Source: Rhizobiaceae bacterium
GTDB lineage: Bacteria; Pseudomonadota; Alphaproteobacteria; Rhizobiales; Rhizobiaceae
Direction of reading: 5' to 3'
NCBI GenBank assembly: GCA_004299545.1
Contig: SCRB01000115.1
Location: 1-5,963 of the forward strand
DNA: 5,963 nucleotides
Made by a program: the position numbers and the translations under genes. Below, one piece after another: positions 1 through 5,353 of this stretch (its first letter is position 1; each line of letters starts with the position of its first letter). A model generated the notes under the pieces. It was given only the letters and a program-made list of their open reading frames with translations, had not been told where the DNA came from and made no database searches.

Positions 1-449
1 TGTATCAGTCAGCCGATTCCAGCACATCGGTCTGCTCACCCCAGGTTGCGGCGACGACGGCGGCAGGTCGCAATACCAGTCGGAGAAGGAAAGAAATGTG
101 CCCCGATGAGGCTGAGATATCGCGCGCCCGAAGCATAGGAGACCATCGACATGGCCGGGATCGGCGAAAAGCCGACGACACGATCCGGCCCCCATTTCCT
201 GATAGTATGGACATTGGCGGTGGCGATCATCTCGGTCGCCTCCAACCATGTCGAGCGCACAAATCCGCCGCGCCCGCGGATCGCCTTGTAGGCTTTCGCC
301 GTCTTCTCGTCAGCGGTGATCGTGACCCACGCCTCCACAGGCGAACGAGTCTTCCGGGCTTCGCGCCACGCCTTGACCAGCCGGCCGCGAACCAGCGGAT
401 ATTTGATGCGGCTGGCGCTATAACGGTACCCGCTATAGGAAGCGCTGGC
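1..449 (-). pseudogene. narG: narG remnant: respiratory nitrate reductase alpha subunit, truncated and frameshifted
   Basis: NarG is the Mo-bisMGD catalytic subunit of membrane-bound nitrate reductase (nitrate to nitrite). Translation of the minus strand gives unmistakable NarG pieces: ASYSGYRYSASRIKYPLVRG, then GRGGFVRSTW, GPDRVVGFSPIPAMSMVSYA and GARYLSLIG (down to about 105). The reading then moves to a second frame (SDWYCDLPPSSPQ, about 48-86) and a third (TWGEQTDVLESAD, about 8-46), and ends at a TGA (5-7) where NarG has the Trp of ESADWY. I infer one missing base at about 88-105 and one at about 45-47 (CAACC where CAAACC is expected). The 5' end is also missing: homology starts about 95 residues into normal NarG, 20 bases after the narK stop. 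The His/Cys ligands of the FS0 [4Fe-4S] cluster are therefore gone. The Mo-ligand Asp (FYDWY in NarG) survives as codon 79-81 but out of frame. The apparent 157-codon ORF starting at 509 begins inside narK and is not a real gene. The rest of narG lies beyond the window edge. Confidence 0.93.
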
Positions 450-468
450 TGTTCCTTTCCCGGTCGTT

Positions 469-1758
469 TCAATGTCGTTGCGGGGCGTTTTCGCCCATGA
501 TGTCTTCACCCATGACCGGCGCGCGCCGCACCTCGGTCAGATAGTTCAGGATGAGCGATACCCAGACGATGCCGTAAAGCAGCATGAAGCAGCTTGAATT
601 GATGCCGAGCCCGTCGAGGATGGCGCCGAACATGATCGGCAGGAGAAAGCCGCCGAGGCCGCCCATCATGCCGACGATGCCGGACACCGTGCCTATATTC
701 TCAGGGAAATCGTCGCCGATATATTTGAAGGTCGAGGCCATGCCGCAGGCAAAGGCGATGCCGAGGACGAAAAGAAGCAGGGTGAAGAACCATGTCGGCA
801 ACGCGATGCCGAAAGTTGCAGGGCCGTTGATGGTATGGACGGTGAGTTCCGTCCTCGGATAGGACAGCAGGAAGAGCGAGATCCAGGCGATCCATAGCAC
901 CCACCATGTGACGTTGTGGGCGCCGAAGCGGTCGGAAAGCCAGCCGCCGAAGGCGCGGAACACGCCGGCCGGCAGTGCAAAGCAGACAGCGAGCAGCGCG
1001 GCCTGAACGATAGAAAGCCCGTATTCCGACTGGAAATATTGCGGCATCCAGATCGACAGTGCCGTGAAGCCGCCGAAGACGATCGAGTAATATTGGCAAT
1101 ATTTCCATACGCGCGGATCGCGCAGCACCTGAAGCTGTGAAAGCATGGAAGGAGAGGTTGCCGCCCGCGCCGGGTCGGGCTCGGAAAAGACCCAGAAAAT
1201 CGCTGCCGTAACGAGCAGTGCAATGGCATAGACCTTCGGCACCATCTGCCAGCCATAAGCGTCGATCAGCCATGGCGCGATGAACATGTTGAGCGCGGCG
1301 CCGACCGTGCCCGCGCCGAAGAAACCCATGGCGAAACCGCGTTTCTCTTTCGCGAAGAATCGTGCCACATAGGGGGTTCCCACCGAAAAGGACGCGCCGA
1401 CCAGCCCCAGCGCCAGGCCGAGCACGATGAAATGCCACAGCGCCGTGGCGTAGGAGGAAATCCACACGGGAACGGCGCAACCCACGAGGAGCGCCAGCAT
1501 CAGGCGACGGCCGCCGAGCCGGTCGGTCCAGATGCCGAGCGGCAGACGGAAAAGTGCGCCGGTCAGGACCGGGGTGGCGGTCAAAAGGCCGAATTCAACC
1601 GAATTGAGGCCGAGTTGCGCGCGGATCGGAATGCCTGTCACACCGAACATCATCCAAACGGCAAAGCAGATCGTGAACGCCCAGGTGGTCGCGAACAAGA
1701 CGGAGAAACTTCGCGGCGTCGATGCGCTCGCCCCGGGACCAGTAGTCGAATCGACCAT
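469..1758 (-). CDS. narK: NarK-type nitrate/nitrite transporter (MFS)
   Basis: A 429-residue inner-membrane transporter of the major facilitator superfamily, nitrate/nitrite porter family. It moves nitrate in by proton symport or exchanges nitrate for nitrite. About 12 hydrophobic segments run from residue 18 to 407. Family marks: Arg71 in RLPLGIWTDRLGGR (TM2 substrate arginine and the MFS loop), a second arginine at 268 in VFRAFGGWLSDRFG, and glycine-rich nitrate signatures at 147-162 (GAGTVGAALNMFIAP) and 359-374 (GMMGGLGGFLLP). The first signature has Thr where many NarK proteins have Asn. The reading frame is complete. The start at 1758 is preceded by a GAGGGG-like ribosome site. An FNR/FixK-type box lies about 60 bases upstream. 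Downstream, after 20 bases, comes the narG remnant; narK upstream of narGHJI is the usual order in Brucella-like relatives. Length alone (single 12-TM unit) does not tell NarK1 from NarK2 type. Confidence 0.93.
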   Translation of the reverse strand: MVDSTTGPGASASTPRSFSVLFATTWAFTICFAVWMMFGVTGIPIRAQLGLNSVEFGLLTATPVLTGALFRLPLGIWTDRLGGRRLMLALLVGCAVPVWISSYATALWHFIVLGLALGLVGASFSVGTPYVARFFAKEKRGFAMGFFGAGTVGAALNMFIAPWLIDAYGWQMVPKVYAIALLVTAAIFWVFSEPDPARAATSPSMLSQLQVLRDPRVWKYCQYYSIVFGGFTALSIWMPQYFQSEYGLSIVQAALLAVCFALPAGVFRAFGGWLSDRFGAHNVTWWVLWIAWISLFLLSYPRTELTVHTINGPATFGIALPTWFFTLLLFVLGIAFACGMASTFKYIGDDFPENIGTVSGIVGMMGGLGGFLLPIMFGAILDGLGINSSCFMLLYGIVWVSLILNYLTEVRRAPVMGEDIMGENAPQRH

Positions 1759-1786
1759 GACACCCCTCTATCCGAAGTCGATCGGC

Positions 1787-1792
1787 AAATTA
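1787..1792 (-). promoter_or_regulatory. Putative -10 of the narK promoter
   Basis: The minus strand reads TAATTT here. If transcription starts near 1780, the FNR-type box centred at 1821.5 falls at -41.5, the classical activator position for FNR/FixK-dependent promoters. The hexamer itself is weak (3 of 6 to TATAAT), as is common for activator-dependent promoters. The start point is inferred, not seen. Confidence 0.4.
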
Positions 1793-1805
1793 CCGTAGCA
1801 CGGTA
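1791..1805. repeat. Perfect short palindrome in the narK promoter
   Basis: TACCGT-AGC-ACGGTA has 6-base perfect arms and a 3-base spacer. It lies between the FNR-type box and the proposed -10 of narK, partly overlapping the latter. It could be a second operator or chance. It resembles NarL heptamer pairs only loosely and has the wrong spacing for them. Confidence 0.35.
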
Positions 1806-1814
1806 TGCTGCGAT

Positions 1815-1828
1815 TTGATCTTGAGCAA
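1815..1828 (-). promoter_or_regulatory. FNR/FixK-type anaerobox upstream of narK
   Basis: The plus strand reads TTGAT-CTTG-AGCAA (minus: TTGCT-CAAG-ATCAA). One half site is perfect and the other has one mismatch against the FNR/FixK consensus TTGAT-N4-ATCAA. Its centre is about 63 bases before the narK start codon. This fits oxygen- or nitrogen-oxide-controlled expression of narK by an FNR, FixK or NnrR-type activator. Which one binds cannot be read from the site. Confidence 0.65.
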
Positions 1829-1862
1829 ATGGAAGATTGATCAATATGAAAGGATCATCAGG

Positions 1863-2054
1863 ATGGGGTTGGAACTGCGTCTTATCGAACGACGACGGCG
1901 GACATCTGAGTCACTCATCTTCGCCGACGTGCTCGTTAAGGCTGTCGCCGATACTTTTCCGAAAGCGGTAACGAGCCAGGCGGATAGGGTCGAAGAGGAG
2001 CGCGTCGCCGCGCTCTGGCGGGGGCGGCGCGCCGTCAGAGTCATGTTTCAATAA
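1863..2054 (+). CDS. Possible small hypothetical protein (63 aa)
   Basis: This is the only candidate gene in the gap between narK and the oxidase operon, and it would be divergent from narK. From the ATG at 1863 it encodes 63 residues starting MGLELRLIERRRRTSES, mostly charged and probably helical, with no membrane span, signal peptide or recognised motif. An AAGGA stretch about 10 bases before the ATG could serve as a ribosome site. The frame can be opened upstream to a TTG at 1815, but that TTG is part of the FNR-type box, so I do not use it. Third-position GC is modest at the 5' end and higher later. I do not recognise the protein, and it may be non-coding. Confidence 0.28.
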   Translation: MGLELRLIERRRRTSESLIFADVLVKAVADTFPKAVTSQADRVEEERVAALWRGRRAVRVMFQ

Positions 2055-2116
2055 GCGATCATCGGATGCCGAATTCAGGCTCCTTCATGTCGCATCGGGC
2101 GATAAAAAGTCGCCGC

Positions 2117-2560
2117 TTACCGCCGCATGGCTTCCGCCGCATAGGTCGGTGTCTGTGCAAATTGTGCCGGGACCTCCCACATGGTGGCACCGTACCACAC
2201 CGTCCATGCGACGACGAACAGCGACATGACCCAGACCCATGTCGGGATGCGTGAGCGCGCCTCGGCGCGGCGCGGGTCGAAGGGATCGTCGGCGCTGAAG
2301 GCATCGACGGTGAAGCGGATTTCGCCGCGCCGCGTCGAATTCGGCCTGAGACCTGACAAGACGATACCGGGGCCATTATGGACCGAGAACGGGATTTCCT
2401 CATAGCCTTCGCGGCCGGTCTGGTCATGGGCCCGCACGACCAGCCGATGCGGGCCATCGGCGAGATCGAGCGTATCGATCCTGACGTCCGCCGGCAGTAA
2501 CTCGTCGATCACCGGTTCGGCGTTATCGTCGAGATAGATCCGAACGCGCGGCGTTGCCAT
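2117..2560 (-). CDS. Ig-like, single-span membrane protein of the oxidase operon
   Basis: A 147-residue protein, last gene of the operon. Residues about 3-62 read as a beta-rich Ig-like domain (RIYLDDNAEPVID, then LADGPHRLVVRAHDQTGREG, then IPFSVHNGPGI), a pattern typical of bacterial Ig-like modules. Residues 63-100 are a polar linker, 107-126 one aromatic-rich membrane span (PTWVWVMSLFVVAWTVWYG), then a short tail. There is no signal peptide. The RRAEARSR cluster just before the span predicts the Ig-like half in the cytoplasm by the positive-inside rule, which is unusual for such a fold. No heme motif and no Cys are present. The start has a good AAGGA ribosome site and lies 33 bases after the preceding gene. 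It occupies the place where CcoP/FixP stands in cbb3 operons, so I infer a structural or assembly subunit of this complex. The exact function is unknown. Confidence 0.75.
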   Translation of the reverse strand: MATPRVRIYLDDNAEPVIDELLPADVRIDTLDLADGPHRLVVRAHDQTGREGYEEIPFSVHNGPGIVLSGLRPNSTRRGEIRFTVDAFSADDPFDPRRAEARSRIPTWVWVMSLFVVAWTVWYGATMWEVPAQFAQTPTYAAEAMRR

Positions 2561-2593
2561 GATTGTCCTTTCCGTGCCGTTTCAGTCGTTGCG

Positions 2594-2758
2594 TCAGCGA
2601 TCCTCACGCAGAATCCTGCGCTTGACGTGATCCGGATCGTTTTCGCCGGGATGGAAGAGCATCCGGAACATCGCGGCGATGCAGCCGATAGTGATGGCGC
2701 CGCCAATCGCCACGACGACGACATTTCCCCAAAAAGGCCCCATCATATGGTCGTGCAT
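2594..2758 (-). CDS. Small single-span membrane protein, CcoQ-like position
   Basis: A 54-residue protein beginning MHDHMMGPFWGN, with one membrane span at about residues 11-36 and a charged cytoplasmic-type tail (HPGENDPDHVKRRILREDR). The frame opens upstream to a GTG at 2776, but a perfect AGGAGG at 2764-2769, five bases before the ATG at 2758, fixes the start there. Size, topology and position directly after the CcoO-type gene match the small CcoQ/FixQ subunit that stabilises cbb3 oxidases, although I see no direct sequence likeness. The N-terminal His/Met cluster could bind a metal, which is speculation. It is 110 bases from the previous stop, with a repeat element between, and 33 bases from the next start. 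Confidence 0.72.
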   Translation of the reverse strand: MHDHMMGPFWGNVVVVAIGGAITIGCIAAMFRMLFHPGENDPDHVKRRILREDR

Positions 2759-2763
2759 GATCG

Positions 2764-2769
2764 CCTCCT
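2764..2769 (-). promoter_or_regulatory. Perfect Shine-Dalgarno (AGGAGG) deciding the 54-aa start
   Basis: The minus strand reads AGGAGG five bases before the ATG at 2758. It lies inside the longer GTG-started reading frame and argues that the GTG at 2776 is not used. Being perfect, it may allow strong independent translation downstream of the repeat. Confidence 0.75.
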
Positions 2770-2776
2770 GGAACAC

Positions 2777-2869
2777 GATGCGATCAGGTTGAATCGCATC
2801 ATGCTCGTATCTCTTTGTCTGAGCATGATCCTTTCGAAAAACCGGTATCCACTTTTCCGGATCATGCTC
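2777..2869. repeat. RIME-like rhizobial mosaic palindromic element
   Basis: A compact set of nested inverted repeats. GATGCGAT (2777-2784) pairs with ATCGCATC (2793-2800) across an 8-base loop. ATCATGCTC occurs at 2798-2806 and again at 2861-2869, and its inverse GAGCATGAT at 2821-2829. The outer arms GAGCATGATCC (2821-2831) and GGATCATGCTC (2859-2869) match perfectly over 11 bases, around a loop holding AAAACCGGTATCCACTTTTCC-type sequence. This layout is like the palindromic intergenic mosaic elements (RIME and relatives) spread through rhizobial and Brucella genomes, as I recall them. It lies inside the operon and its right end overlaps the stop codon of the CcoO-type gene. Confidence 0.8.
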
Positions 2870-3864
2870 TATTTGCCGGCGCCCTTGGCGCGCACCGCCG
2901 CAACATCGGCAGCGGTGATCTGCTTGCCGTGGTTGCCCCAGGCGCTGCGTTCGAAATCGATGATGTCGGCGATCTCCTTGTCGCTGAACTGCTGGCCCCA
3001 GGCCGGCATCGGACTGTCATATTTGACGCCGTCGACAGCCTTCCCCTGCAGGCCGAACAGGACGACATGGATATGCTCCGTGGGGTCCGCATCGTTGACG
3101 ACGGCATTGCCTTTCAAAGGCGGGAAGGCTCCGGCCATGCCGGTGCCTGTGGCCTGGTGACAGGCGGCGCAATTATCGTCGTAGAGTTGCTTTCCATGGG
3201 CTATGTCGGCGCCGCCAGCCTGTTGCGCCGCCGCTTTCGGCGCTGTTGTCTGAGCCGAGCCGCCTGACGCGCCGGAAGGTGCGGCGGCACCTTCGCTGCC
3301 TTCCGCATGCGGCAGCGGCGCCTGCTTCAGCGACATCAGGTAAGCCACCAGCGCTTCTGCCTTGTGCGAGGGAATGACCACGCCGGACGACGGTGCGAAC
3401 GCTTTCGGCAGCGGCACGGGCGTCACGCCCTTCGGCGCCTTGTCGACCACCCGGAACATCCAGGCGAAGGAGGGCATGATGGATTGCGGCACCACCGCAC
3501 GCGGATTGTAGAGATGGATATATTGCCACAACTGGCTGCCGCGGCGCTCGGCGACGTTGGTGAGATCGGGTCCGGTGCGCTCGGAACCGAGTAGTTCCGG
3601 CGTTTGATAGGCGAAGTCGCCTGCGGTCGAAGGGCGGCCGAAGATTTTGTCTTCGGGAAGCGGACGCACTTGTTGGGTATGACAATAGCTGCAGCCATTG
3701 GAGACGTAGACATCGCGCCCTTCGGCCTCGATTGCCGTCAACGGCTTGACACCGGGACCGGGAAGAGTCTGCGACAGCTCGAAGCCGGGGATCACGCCCA
3801 TGATGAGCGCCAGCATGAAATAGACCAGCGTCGAGCCGCCGGCGATGAGGATCAATTGTCTCAT
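2869..3864 (-). CDS. ccoO: CcoO-type cytochrome c fused to a second monoheme cytochrome c domain
   Basis: A 331-residue membrane-anchored diheme cytochrome that should carry electrons from a periplasmic donor to the oxidase subunit I. Residues 5-26 form an N-terminal membrane anchor. Residues 45-180 are a CcoO/FixO-like domain: EGRDVYVSNGCSYCHTQQVRPL with heme site C58-x-x-C61-H62, the RTGPDLTNV segment, and likely Met ligand M130 in SIMPSF. Residues about 183-216 are an Ala/Ser/Gly-rich linker. Residues 217-315 are a class I cytochrome c domain with C232-A-A-C235-H236 and likely Met ligand M286 (SPMPAWG). Canonical FixO is monoheme and much shorter, with a separate diheme FixP; here one CcoP-like domain appears fused on instead. 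The ATG at 3864 overlaps the upstream stop by one base (TGATG), indicating translational coupling. The frame opens 44 codons further up, but that part lies inside the upstream gene and would precede the anchor, so I reject it. Confidence 0.9.
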   Translation of the reverse strand: MRQLILIAGGSTLVYFMLALIMGVIPGFELSQTLPGPGVKPLTAIEAEGRDVYVSNGCSYCHTQQVRPLPEDKIFGRPSTAGDFAYQTPELLGSERTGPDLTNVAERRGSQLWQYIHLYNPRAVVPQSIMPSFAWMFRVVDKAPKGVTPVPLPKAFAPSSGVVIPSHKAEALVAYLMSLKQAPLPHAEGSEGAAAPSGASGGSAQTTAPKAAAQQAGGADIAHGKQLYDDNCAACHQATGTGMAGAFPPLKGNAVVNDADPTEHIHVVLFGLQGKAVDGVKYDSPMPAWGQQFSDKEIADIIDFERSAWGNHGKQITAADVAAVRAKGAGK

Positions 3865-5273
3865 CACGCTGCCTCCGCCGCGAGAGGGGCCGGCTGCACG
3901 GTGGAACCGGCGCCATGTCCGAGCGTCATGCGCCAGACATTCCAGGCAAAGACGAGATGGCTGAGGAACATGAGGATGCCGCCGACGCCGCGCCACACAT
4001 AGAAGGGGCCGATGTCGATCACCGATTGTATGAACGGCTTGCCCTGGACCCAGTCGAGCCCCTGGATCGTGCCGCCGATCGACATGGCGATGACATAGAT
4101 GAAGCTGCCGACCACGGCGAGCCAGAAATGCGCCGCCATGCCAAGCCGTCCGGCCTGCTTGCCGGTTGCCGCAGGCAGCAGCGCATAGATGCCGCCCCAG
4201 ATGGCGAAGGTGACGAAACCGTACATGGTGAGATGGGAATGCCCGACCGTGAAGCTCGTCAGGTGCCAGACCTGCTGGAGTGAGCGGAAGGCCTCGAGAG
4301 TGCCTTGTGTCGAACCGACCAGATAGCCGACGACGCCGATCAGGATGAAGCCAAGCGGGTAGGAATGCGCGACCTCACCGAAACGGCCGCGCATCGTCAA
4401 CAGGAAGTTGGCGCTGCCGCCCCATACCGGCACCAGCATCGCCACGGAGAAGACGATCGCCGTGGTCTGCAGCCACCATGGCAGCGGGCTGAAGAGGAAG
4501 TGATGCGAGCCGATGATCGGGTAGAAGAGGAGATTGGTCCAGAACGCCAATATGCCGAGCGCGTAGGAGTAGATCGGCCGGCTGAGCAGCTTCGGCAGGG
4601 CATAGTAGAAGATGCCGAGCGCCAGCGGGGTGAACCACAGGCCCACCGCATTGTGCATGTAAAAGCCGGAGACGGCGACCTGGCCGAGACCGTACTGGTA
4701 CCAGGGCAGGATACCGACCGTCGCGATGATCACCGTCCACAGGACCCCACCCATGATATACCAGTTGGACAGGTAGATATCGTCCGTGCTGCGCCGTGCC
4801 ACCGTCGCCAAGAGGTTGACAGCCGTCACCACGAGAGCGGCGGCGAAGATCACGCGGATCGGCCACGGCCACTCTCGATATTCCAGGTCTCCGGAATTGT
4901 AACCGAGGTCGAGTGCGATCGTTCCGAGGAGCGCGGCGAGGTTGAACAGCCACAGGCCGACCCATCCCAGCCGGATGCTGTAAAGCCGCGTACGGCAACT
5001 GCGTGCCGCGACGTAATAGGCGGTGCCGACAAGCGCGATGCTCGCCCAGCCATAGAAGGTAGCGTTGGTATGGATCGGCCGCAGGCGCCCGAATGTCAGC
5101 CACGCCCCCGACCCGAAGTCGGGAGCGCCGAATTTGTAGGCCAGGACGAGCGCGACGAAAGTTGCAAAAACAAGCCATGCCGTCGCGGAGATGGTATAGC
5201 CGGCAAACAGACGTGCAAGTTCCGGGTTCTCGGCCGCGCCCGTCGCCGTGTCGTCATTCGGCAAAGACGCCAT
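3864..5273 (-). CDS. ccoN: Divergent cbb3-type heme-copper oxidase subunit I (CcoN-like)
   Basis: A 469-residue, roughly 12-span catalytic subunit of a C-family heme-copper oxidase: low-spin heme b plus a high-spin heme b3/CuB centre reducing O2 (or possibly NO). Ligands visible: H68 in RPIHTN (heme b); H207 in YMHNAVG (CuB); H257-H258 in IIGSHH (CuB); H345 and H347 in VGHSHLTMYG (heme b3 and heme b). Tyr251, six residues before the His pair, matches the His-crosslinked active-site tyrosine of cbb3 oxidases. RPIYSY (232-237) matches the conserved RPVYSY stretch of CcoN. The glutamate-rich catalytic pattern of NorB is absent. The canonical YSYRLSIVHFW segment reads YSYALGILAFW, so this is not ordinary FixN. 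I chose the ATG at 5273 (MASLP) because AAGGGGGG sits just upstream; the ATG at 5291 has poor spacing and no ribosome site. It is coupled by one-base overlap to the cytochrome c gene and follows pseudoazurin by 80 bases. Confidence 0.9.
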   Translation of the reverse strand: MASLPNDDTATGAAENPELARLFAGYTISATAWLVFATFVALVLAYKFGAPDFGSGAWLTFGRLRPIHTNATFYGWASIALVGTAYYVAARSCRTRLYSIRLGWVGLWLFNLAALLGTIALDLGYNSGDLEYREWPWPIRVIFAAALVVTAVNLLATVARRSTDDIYLSNWYIMGGVLWTVIIATVGILPWYQYGLGQVAVSGFYMHNAVGLWFTPLALGIFYYALPKLLSRPIYSYALGILAFWTNLLFYPIIGSHHFLFSPLPWWLQTTAIVFSVAMLVPVWGGSANFLLTMRGRFGEVAHSYPLGFILIGVVGYLVGSTQGTLEAFRSLQQVWHLTSFTVGHSHLTMYGFVTFAIWGGIYALLPAATGKQAGRLGMAAHFWLAVVGSFIYVIAMSIGGTIQGLDWVQGKPFIQSVIDIGPFYVWRGVGGILMFLSHLVFAWNVWRMTLGHGAGSTVQPAPLAAEAA

Positions 5274-5323
5274 GGGATCGCCCCCCTTCATGGTTGCTGC
5301 TTGGGTAGGATGCCGGCGCTGCC

Positions 5324-5343
5324 GCTGCGCAAACCGCGCCAGC
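5324..5343 (-). other. Possible hairpin between pseudoazurin and oxidase genes
   Basis: The minus strand reads GCTGGCGC-GGTTT-GCGCAGC, a 7-base stem with one bulged base and a 5-base loop. There is no following T run, so it is not a classical terminator. It could stabilise the pseudoazurin message or attenuate read-through, letting the soluble carrier be made in excess over the membrane complex. Weak evidence in a GC-rich spacer. Confidence 0.3.
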
Positions 5344-5353
5344 GATGGCGAGG

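Larger units (their letters stand above)
1759..2116. other. 358-base intergenic region between narK and the oxidase operon
   Basis: The narK-proximal 90 bases hold its ribosome site, the proposed -10, a TACCGT/ACGGTA palindrome, an FNR-type box and the palindrome ATTGATCAAT (1836-1845). The rest (1863-2054) holds only the weak small ORF. I see no tRNA, no insertion-sequence ends and no convincing factor-independent terminator for the operon ending at 2117. Confidence 0.6.

Noticed and set aside
36..509. 157-codon minus-strand frame as a complete small protein
   Set aside because: Its ATG lies inside the narK 3' end and its last 21 residues are out-of-frame NarG; it is part of the narG remnant.
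2098..2114. GGCGA/TCGCC hairpin after the last oxidase-operon gene as a terminator
   Set aside because: The stem is only 5 bases and the T run is in the loop rather than after the stem.
2815..3267. 150-codon plus-strand open frame
   Set aside because: Antisense to the cytochrome fusion and starting inside the repeat element; no motif or ribosome site.
3865..3996. 44-codon N-terminal extension of the cytochrome fusion
   Set aside because: It overlaps the oxidase gene in another frame and would put a charged stretch before the membrane anchor; the TGATG coupling at 3862-3866 gives the better start.
3864..5273. Subunit I as a classical NorB nitric oxide reductase
   Set aside because: It has the cbb3-type Tyr six residues before the CuB His pair and lacks the NorB glutamate pattern; the oxidase family fits better.
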